Source: an uncultured Flavobacterium sp.
GTDB lineage: Bacteria > Bacteroidota > Bacteroidia > Flavobacteriales > Flavobacteriaceae
NCBI RefSeq assembly: GCF_946220915.1
Contig: NZ_CAMIHH010000005.1
Span: 1 to 64,000, forward strand
Direction: 5' to 3'
Length of the DNA stretch: 64,000 nt
Numbering within the stretch: position 1 is the first letter of the stretch; the number at the start of each line of letters is the position of its first letter. The notes below the pieces were generated by a model. The model saw only the letters and a list, made by a program, of their open reading frames with translations, did no database searches and was not told the DNA's origin. Position numbers and translations under genes: made by a program. Shown here piece after piece: positions 57,579 to 64,000 of this stretch.

Positions 57579-59348
57579 TCAGTAACCTGAAAAAATATCT
57601 GTTAAGGATTTAACGTCAATTCCGCAATAATGTTGCAATTGCTTAACGGTGCCATGCTCAACGAACACATCGGGTATGCCAAGCATTTTTATTTCAGCGG
57701 GATAATTATGCGTAGCGGCAAAAGACGCTATGCTGCTTCCGAAGCCACCGGCAACTGCGCCATCTTCCACAGTGATAATCACGTTGCACCTGTCGAAAAT
57801 ATCGTGCAGCAATGCCTCATCCAACGGTTTTACGAATGGAAAATCATAGTGCTGGAACAGCGTGGCATTATCCACTTGTGCCAGCGCTGCCATTACATTA
57901 TTGCCAATGGTACCGGTAGAAAGTATGGCAACCGATGATCCGTCTTTCATCTGGTACGCTTTGCCAATTTCGATCTTTTCAAAAGGTTTCTGCCAGTCGG
58001 CATTTTCGCCACGTCCCCGGGGATAACGTATGGCAATGGGGTGGTCAAGCCCCAATTGTGCGGTGTACAGGATGTTTCTCAATGCCATCTCGTTTAGCGG
58101 CGCATAAATGATTAGGTTGGGTATGCAGTTGAGGTACGCCAGGTCGAAAACCCCGTGATGGGTAGCTCCGTCCTCGCCTACGAGGCCGGCACGGTCAAGG
58201 CAGAATATAACGGGTAGGTTTTGTAAAGCCACGTCATGAATCAGTTGGTCGTAAGCGCGTTGCAGGAAGGTGGAGTAGATATTGCAATAAACGATCATGC
58301 CCTGTGTAGCCATGCCGGCGGCAAGGGTTACGGCGTGCTGCTCGGCAATGCCCACGTCTATTGCCCTTTCGGGGAAAGCTTCCATCATGAACTTCATCGA
58401 GCTCCCCGATGGCATGGCAGGTGTAATACCGATTATATTTTCATTGTGTTTGGCCAGTTCTACAAGCGTAAGCCCAAAAACATCCTGGTATTTTGGCGGC
58501 AGGCCTTCGTCGGCTATTGCCAAAACTTCTCCCGTAAGGCGGTCGAATTTGCCCGGTGCATGGTATTTTACCTGGTCCTCTTCGGCCTGTTTCAATCCTT
58601 TGCCTTTGGTGGTTATAATGTGTAGGAATCGCGGACCCCTTACTGTTTTCTGGCGCTCCAGTTCCTTGAGCAATGCTGGCAGGTCGTGCCCGTCAACCGG
58701 CCCGGAATAGTCAAAGTTGAGCGACTTGATCATGTTGTTGTCACGCGGGTTGCGGCCCTCCTTTACATTAGTGAGGTAGGTTTTTAATGCGCCCACGCTC
58801 GGGTCGATACCAATGGCATTATCGTTCAGGATCACTAGCAGGTTGGCACCGGTTACGCCGGCATGGTTGAGCCCTTCAAATGCCATTCCCGAAGCAATGC
58901 TGGCATCGCCAATTACGGCGATGTGAACCTTATCGGGATTGCCTTTTAACTGCGAGGCGATTGCCATTCCCAGCGCAGCCGAAACAGAGGTACTGCTGTG
59001 GCCGGTGCCGAAGGTATCATACTCGCTTTCGCTGCGTTTTGGGAATCCGCTGATGCCCCCGAGCTGGCGGTTGGTGTCAAAATTATCTTTTCGGCCTGTA
59101 AGTATCTTATGCCCGTATGCCTGGTGGCCTACATCCCAAACCAAAAGGTCTTCGGGCGTGTTGAAAACATAGTGCAGGGCAATGGTCAGCTCGGTGACGC
59201 CCAGGCTTGCCCCGAGATGGCCCTCTTTGGCGGAAACGATATCGATGATAAATTCCCGCAGTTCCGTAGCCAGTTGCGGGAGCTGCCGGGGGCTGAGTTT
59301 CCTCAGGTCTGCCGGATATTGTATATGTGGGAGTAAGTTGCCTGCCAT
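57579..59348 (-). CDS. dxs: 1-deoxy-D-xylulose-5-phosphate synthase (589 aa)
   Basis: DXS condenses pyruvate and glyceraldehyde 3-phosphate, the first step of the MEP isoprenoid pathway, using thiamine diphosphate. Visible motifs are KEGHLGASLGVTELTIALHY near the start, the ThDP-binding VIGDASIASGMAFEGLNHAG to LNDNAIGID, the GIAEQHAVTLAAGMA pyrimidine-domain segment with its conserved Glu, and a C-terminal transketolase-like domain. ATG 59348 is chosen; an upstream TTG at 59369 overlaps the promoter box. The protein is slightly shorter than the E. coli enzyme (620 aa) but complete. Confidence 0.96.
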   Translation of the reverse strand: MAGNLLPHIQYPADLRKLSPRQLPQLATELREFIIDIVSAKEGHLGASLGVTELTIALHYVFNTPEDLLVWDVGHQAYGHKILTGRKDNFDTNRQLGGISGFPKRSESEYDTFGTGHSSTSVSAALGMAIASQLKGNPDKVHIAVIGDASIASGMAFEGLNHAGVTGANLLVILNDNAIGIDPSVGALKTYLTNVKEGRNPRDNNMIKSLNFDYSGPVDGHDLPALLKELERQKTVRGPRFLHIITTKGKGLKQAEEDQVKYHAPGKFDRLTGEVLAIADEGLPPKYQDVFGLTLVELAKHNENIIGITPAMPSGSSMKFMMEAFPERAIDVGIAEQHAVTLAAGMATQGMIVYCNIYSTFLQRAYDQLIHDVALQNLPVIFCLDRAGLVGEDGATHHGVFDLAYLNCIPNLIIYAPLNEMALRNILYTAQLGLDHPIAIRYPRGRGENADWQKPFEKIEIGKAYQMKDGSSVAILSTGTIGNNVMAALAQVDNATLFQHYDFPFVKPLDEALLHDIFDRCNVIITVEDGAVAGGFGSSIASFAATHNYPAEIKMLGIPDVFVEHGTVKQLQHYCGIDVKSLTDIFSGY

Positions 59349-59366
59349 GTGTTGTGTAAGTACAGG

Positions 59367-59374
59367 CAAATTTA
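59367..59374 (-). promoter_or_regulatory. Candidate -7 element for dxs
   Basis: On the minus strand TAAATTTG matches TAnnTTTG, 19 nt before the ATG at 59348; it argues against the longer TTG start. Confidence 0.45.
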
Positions 59375-59408
59375 CGATATTCTTTAATTGTAATGACAGG
59401 AGAAATCT

Positions 59409-60041
59409 CTAATTTACACTGTCAGTATCTTTTGCAGGAACAGGATTTACTACCGGCATCACAGGTTCACCTACAATGATGTCATCTCGTTCAGGAGGTA
59501 TAGGATCTACGACTACGGCCCCGGTTAAATGGAATTCTTTGCCGGTAAGCCTGTTAATATTATGGTCTCCATTACCAGTGCCGCAGGATTTGGATTGCGC
59601 CGGGACAGGCAGTGTGTCTTCGCTAACGGTCATTCCCGGTGTTTGTGTTGCTACACGCTCCCATTTGGTAGTGTCAACAGCAACCGAATCCCTTGCAATG
59701 GCAATCTCGCCAATGGTCTGGCTTTTATCTTTACAGCTCAGTAGTGTCGTTCCCATCGTAACCAGCAATGCCAGAATGAAAACATTACGGAATTTTGTCT
59801 GTGTAAACAATACCTTTTCAGGAATGGAAATGGTTATTGTTTCCAGCTGGGTCGACTTAAACCTGCCGCATACATTTTTGCCGCTGTTTTCCAGCAGGTA
59901 ACTTTGTATTTCCAATGCGCCCATCCCGGTAAAATCGGTAACGGTCTTGTCGCATTGCCTGCAGAAACGCCCCTGCTCATTGGGTGTCATCGCGCTCCAG
60001 TCTTCATGGCAGGGTTTTGGGATTGAGATGCGGTGGTTCAT
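59409..60041 (-). CDS. Membrane-anchored protein with N-terminal Cys motif, unknown function (210 aa)
   Basis: The N-terminal 60 residues carry a Cys-rich signature (IPKPCHEDWSAMTPNEQGRF, then CRQCDKTVTDF, and a CGRF further on) that could bind zinc and occurs at the N-terminus of various Bacteroidetes proteins. One membrane segment (about 86-103, FILALLVTMGTTLLSC) divides a cytosolic Cys domain from a Pro/Asp-rich C-terminal region outside. No enzyme motif is recognised. It is transcribed divergently from tadA with only about 60 bp between starts. Confidence 0.7.
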   Translation of the reverse strand: MNHRISIPKPCHEDWSAMTPNEQGRFCRQCDKTVTDFTGMGALEIQSYLLENSGKNVCGRFKSTQLETITISIPEKVLFTQTKFRNVFILALLVTMGTTLLSCKDKSQTIGEIAIARDSVAVDTTKWERVATQTPGMTVSEDTLPVPAQSKSCGTGNGDHNINRLTGKEFHLTGAVVVDPIPPERDDIIVGEPVMPVVNPVPAKDTDSVN

Positions 60042-60088
60042 GGGTTGGAATATTGGTTTACAACATAACGTGTTACATCGTGAAATCG

Positions 60089-60096
60089 TATTTTTG
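60089..60096 (+). promoter_or_regulatory. Candidate -7 element for tadA (near-leaderless)
   Basis: TATTTTTG matches TAnnTTTG and ends 4 nt before the ATG at 60101, followed by GCCCC just as at the DUF3109 gene. Confidence 0.45.
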
Positions 60097-60100
60097 CCCC

Positions 60101-60544
60101 ATGAAAAACATTTTCACCGACGAGTACTTCATGAAAAAGGCCTACCAGGAGGCGCAGGCCGCTTTTGATAAGGGCGAAATACCTGTGGGCGCGATCATCG
60201 TAATCGACAACAAGATCATTGCACGTACGCACAACCTTACCGAAATGCTCAATGACGTTACCGCCCATGCCGAGATGCAGGGCATTACATCGGCGGCCAA
60301 TTTCCTCGGCGGGAAATACCTCACGGGCTGTACGCTATACGTTACCCTCGAACCCTGCCAGATGTGTGCCGGGGCATTGTACTGGAGCCAGATATCCAAG
60401 ATCGTTTTTGGCGCCGCAGATGACCAGCGGGGCTACCGTGCCATGGGCGGGAAGCTCCACCCAAAAACACTTGTACAGAGCGGGATCATGGAAGAAGAAT
60501 GCAGTGCCCTGATGCTGGATTTCTTCAAGCAAAGAAGGAAGTAG
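60101..60544 (+). CDS. tadA: Nucleoside deaminase, probable tRNA-specific adenosine deaminase (147 aa)
   Basis: TadA deaminates A34 of certain tRNAs to inosine. The zinc and catalytic residues are H56 and E58 (TAHAEMQ) and C86/C89 (EPCQMCAGALYWS), with N45 in the expected substrate-binding region (RTHNLTE). Length fits the family. ATG 60101 is chosen over an upstream in-frame start at 59984 because the domain begins here and a promoter box directly precedes it. Cytosine or guanine deaminase relatives are an alternative, but the MKNIFTDEYFMKKAYQEA start fits TadA. Confidence 0.9.
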   Translation: MKNIFTDEYFMKKAYQEAQAAFDKGEIPVGAIIVIDNKIIARTHNLTEMLNDVTAHAEMQGITSAANFLGGKYLTGCTLYVTLEPCQMCAGALYWSQISKIVFGAADDQRGYRAMGGKLHPKTLVQSGIMEEECSALMLDFFKQRRK

Positions 60545-60968
60545 CAAGGAAGTATGATGATACGGATTTTGGTTAATCATTAGGAATTGAGTAGAGCGCG
60601 GCCCTAAATATTTCGCGTAAAAATCAAGGCGAAGGATCGGCAATTGTCAAAGTATGGCGACTCAAGAGGGGGGCGTAGGAGGCCGCAGCTTCAATCGCGA
60701 AGGGGAGAAGCTTGCCGTAGATTTTAAAGTGAAATATTGGGAGCCTTGAATTTTTGCGTCTGTTGTTTAATACAAAACAAGAATGCATTTAAATTGGTAT
60801 TTTATATTTTGTAAATATCTGAAAAACAATAAATTATATATTTAAGAAAATTTTTACTTTTCCTTATAAATATTCTGTAATTTTATTACAATATTTATAA
60901 TCTGTTCTTAGTTATAGCGTCAGATAAGGACCACATAATTAATCCGTTAACCGAAAACCAAAACCAAC
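60545..60968. other. Intergenic region: GC-rich island followed by AT-rich leader
   Basis: Positions 60594-60750 are GC-rich compared with the flanks and contain a 31-codon frame (60654-60749) that I cannot assign. Positions 60760-60960 are strongly AT-rich and probably hold the promoter of the lipoprotein gene, though no TAnnTTTG match is present. Confidence 0.5.
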
Positions 60969-63900
60969 CATGAAAACCATGAAACTGGTGCTGTATTTTA
61001 CAGTCATCACACTGATCCTTCATTCCTGCTCCAAAAGGCAGGGAAAAGATTTCGATTCAGACTTTACCTTGTACAGGGAGTACATTACCAGCTTTTCATC
61101 GGGCATCATTTCAACAAAGGCCGACATCCAGGTGGGGCTTGCTTCGGCCAGAAAAGAATGGCAGGCAGGCCAGGAGATCGATGGGGATTATTTTTCGGTT
61201 TCCCCGAATGTAGAGGGCAAGGTTTTTTTCCTTGAAGGCAACGTGCTTGCATTTCGCCCTGCCAAAAGGCTGGAACAGGATACGGAATATTATGTAACGC
61301 TGCACCTTTCCAAATTCATGGACGTGCCGGAAAGCCGGGCCGATTTCAATTTCCGCGTAAAGACCCAAAAGCAGGATTTTTTGGTTACCACGCGCGACCT
61401 GCAATCCTACAACCGCGACTGGCAGTACCTTAATGCGAGCCTGAAAGCCAGTGATTACATGGATGCTGCTACAGCCAAAAAGCTAGTAACCGCAGAACAG
61501 GAAGGGAAAAAGCTGCCCATACGCTTTGAAGGCAATTCCGGGGGAGGATCGGAGTTTACTTTTATCATCGACAGCATACAGCGCAAGGTAAATGACAGCA
61601 AAATAAAGATCAGCTGGAACGGCAAGCCTTTCGATATTGAAAAGGAAGGATCGGAAGAATTTGCCATTCCGGGAAAAGATAACTTCAAGGTACTGTCCAT
61701 GCAGGCATCGGAAGGCGATAACCAGATGCTCCTCATCAATTTTTCCGATCCGGTGCGCCGCGACCAGGATTTTAGCGGGCTTGTGGCCATACAGCAAATG
61801 ATCCCGGCAGAAGCCGAAGGATACCCAACGGTTGTGGCAGATGTTCAGAACCTTAAATATGCCGTAGATGGCAACCTGCTCAAAGTGTTTTTCCCCGAAC
61901 CGCTCAACGGTACCTACTCCATCGAAGTATTCCAGGGAATTGAGAGCGTTGACGGGTTTAAAACAAAGGCCCTGCACAGGGAAAATGTTATGTTCGAGCA
62001 ACTGAAGCCACAGGTAAAATTCCTGAAAAGCGGTACGATACTCCCTTCGTCGAGCAATCTCAAGATAAATTTCCAGGCGGTAAACCTTAGTGCGGTAGAT
62101 GTGAAGGTATACCGCATATTCGAAAATAATGTTATGCAGTTCCTTCAGGACAATGAATTAAATACCGGCTATGGGGGCCTGCGTAATGTGGCTCTTCCTG
62201 TGGCAAAAACAAAGCTGGTGCTCAATACCGATAAAACGCTCAACTATGCTAAATGGAATTCTTTCGCACTCGACCTTTCCAAAATAATAAAGCCCGAGCC
62301 GGGAGCCATTTACCATGTGGAAATGGCCATGCGCAAGTCGTATTCACTTTATAAATGCGATGAGGGCAACACTGTTGCCCAGGATGGACAGCCAGAAGAG
62401 GATGAGGAGGATGAGGAAGAAGAAGACTTTACGGAATATGACGACGGCGACAACGACTATTATTATTATGATTATGATTGGGAACAGCGGGAAAATCCTT
62501 GCAGCAGCTCGTACTATTATGACAGGCAGATCGAGACCAATGTACTGGCCAGTGACCTTGGCGTAATAGCAAAAAAAGGTAAAAACGACAGTTTCTTTTT
62601 TGCCGTTGCAAGCATCATAACTACCGATCCGGTGGCCGGGGCAGGCATTGAGCTGTTTAATTTCCAAAGGCAAAAGCTGGCCTCGGGCACAACTAATGGC
62701 GAGGGTATACTTACGCTTAGCTCTGATAAAAAGCCATTCTTCGCCATTATTAAGAAAGGGACAAATACAACCTATGTAAAGTTATCTGATGGTAAATCAC
62801 TTTCTTTAAGTAATTATGATGTAGACGGTACCGAGCTGCAAAAAGGGCTTAAAGGCTACATTTACGGGGAGAGGGGCGTATGGCGCCCCGGCGATACATT
62901 GTTCATAGGTTTCATACTGAATGACAAAGAGGCAAAACTGCCCCCATCGCACCCGATAAAGCTAAAGCTGAGCGACCCAAATGGAAAGGTGATGTTCCAG
63001 GCCATGCAGACCTACAACAAAAAAAACCATTTTAAATTTATTGTCCCTACGCAACAGGCCGCGCCCACGGGCAATTGGGAAGCAAAGATATCAATAGGGG
63101 GTGCCCATTTTTACAAATCGATAAAGGTCGAAACCATCAAGCCCAACAGGCTGAAAATAAAAAACAGCCTGGAGGGTAAGACCCTGCTTGCATCGGCCCA
63201 AAACACAGGCGCAATACAGGTTGCCTGGCTACACGGCGCTGTGGCAAAAGACCTGAAGCTGGAGATGCAGGCAAAATTCCTGAAGCAGAAAACAGAGTTT
63301 AAGGGTTATTTTAACTATGTTTTCGATGATCCGACACAAAATTTCAGTTCGGAAGAAGTGAACATCTATTCAGGAAAAACGGATGCGAACGGTAACGCAA
63401 CGGTAACGCTCCAGCCACGACTGGAGTCGCGCGCACCTGGCATGCTGAAGGCGGCGATCATTACAAAAGCCTATGAAAAAGGCGGTGATGTGAGCACCGA
63501 TGTGGTTACTGCCAGCTACTCGCCTTATGAAACCTATGTGGGACTGAAAAAACCGCAGGCCAACAAATATGGCATGCTCGAAACAGGCAGGGCCAACAGG
63601 TTTGATGTAGCAACAGTAAATGATAAAGGGCAGGCGAAAGGCGCACGCAGGCTGGAGATAAAAATATACAAGGTAGACTGGCGATGGTGGTGGGATGCCT
63701 CTAATGACGATATGTCAACTTACAGTTCGGCAACATCCAACACGCCGGTATTCTCCAGGCAGATCATTACCGATGGCTCAGGAAAAGGGAATTTCAACTT
63801 TACCGCGCCTGAAGAGGAATGGGGCCGCTACCTTGTGCGCGTTACTGATTTGGAAGGCGGGCATTCCACAGGCGAAACGGTGCTGATCGATTATCCTTCA

Positions 63901-64000
63901 TGGTCAGGGCGCTCGCGCAACGTAAACGGCGAAGCAGCCGCGATGCTGATGTTTACTACCGACAAAGAAAAATATGCTGTAGGCGAAAAGGCAGTAGTCT
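60969..64000 (+). CDS. Alpha-2-macroglobulin-like lipoprotein, N-terminal 1010 codons (runs off the window)
   Basis: A lipoprotein signal (MKTMKLVLYFTVITLILHSC, lipobox Cys20) anchors it in the envelope. Residues about 25-450 contain MG-like beta domains, and the GYIYGERGVWRPGDTLFIGF segment near residue 635, followed by successive beta-sandwich domains (PTGNWEAKISIGG, YETYVGLKKPQANKYGMLETG) is characteristic of bacterial alpha-2-macroglobulins (YfhM/MG family). Residues about 475-520 form an extreme Asp/Glu/Tyr-rich insert (EEDEEDEEEEDF, DYYYYDYDW). Bacterial members trap proteases in the periplasm; a thioester and a penicillin-binding-protein partner cannot be checked because the gene is truncated by the window edge. 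Confidence 0.88.

Overview
The window reads as a chromosomal stretch of a Flavobacteriaceae bacterium, most likely Flavobacterium or a close relative. The evidence is several giant secreted proteins ending in type IX secretion (T9SS) sorting domains, two of them of the gliding-motility-associated type, many TAnnTTTG promoter elements typical of Bacteroidetes, a GH97/GH30/GH1 glycosidase set, a CTC-type ribosomal protein L25 next to prs, and a eukaryote-like class Ia ribonucleotide reductase. No phage, plasmid, IS element, rRNA operon or CRISPR array is visible.

Layout. 0.2-3.9 kb: a secreted beta-helix-like protein with a long C-terminal sorting module. 3.9-4.7 kb: repeat-rich intergenic DNA and a small gene that appears frameshifted. 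4.7-6.3 kb (minus): prs and rplY. 6.4-7.3 kb: an intact tRNA-Leu(CAA) followed by a tandem array in which a GIY-YIG nuclease gene, a 3' fragment of the same tRNA and the tRNA terminator recur with a 364-bp period. 7.4-28.8 kb (minus): about 20 kb of secreted proteins, namely a small T9SS protein, a 2952-aa YDG/MBG-repeat protein, a secreted endonuclease I in one operon with a 2179-aa repeat adhesin, and an 1177-aa paralogue of that adhesin. 29.2-32.5 kb: a glycosyltransferase overlapping a GH1 glucosidase, and a LpxH-like phosphoesterase. 33.0-41.0 kb (plus): three paralogous 7TM-DISM histidine kinases, a stand-alone receiver and a receiver-adenylate cyclase. 41.1-43.4 kb (minus): an HD-domain / YitT / TPR operon. 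43.5-50.9 kb: GH97, a TRIC-like channel, GH30, cupin, a small FAD protein, MarC and a DUF3109 protein. 51.1-56.5 kb: nrdB, nrdA, a 77-aa protein and a dGTPase, a dNTP-pool neighbourhood. 56.6-60.5 kb: a DUF3078 protein, dxs, an unknown membrane-anchored protein and tadA. 61.0 kb to the edge: the first 1010 codons of an alpha-2-macroglobulin-like lipoprotein.

Two sections stand out. The tRNA-Leu/GIY-YIG array looks like a minimal nuclease-tRNA element: the nuclease reading frame ends inside a copied tRNA 3' half, and each copied half carries the same 20-bp palindrome in its T-loop. The three-kinase cluster has divergent sensors but nearly identical kinase cores and ends in a cyclase with ATP-specifying residues, suggesting convergence on cAMP. 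Functional assignments come from motif recognition only; no database search was run.
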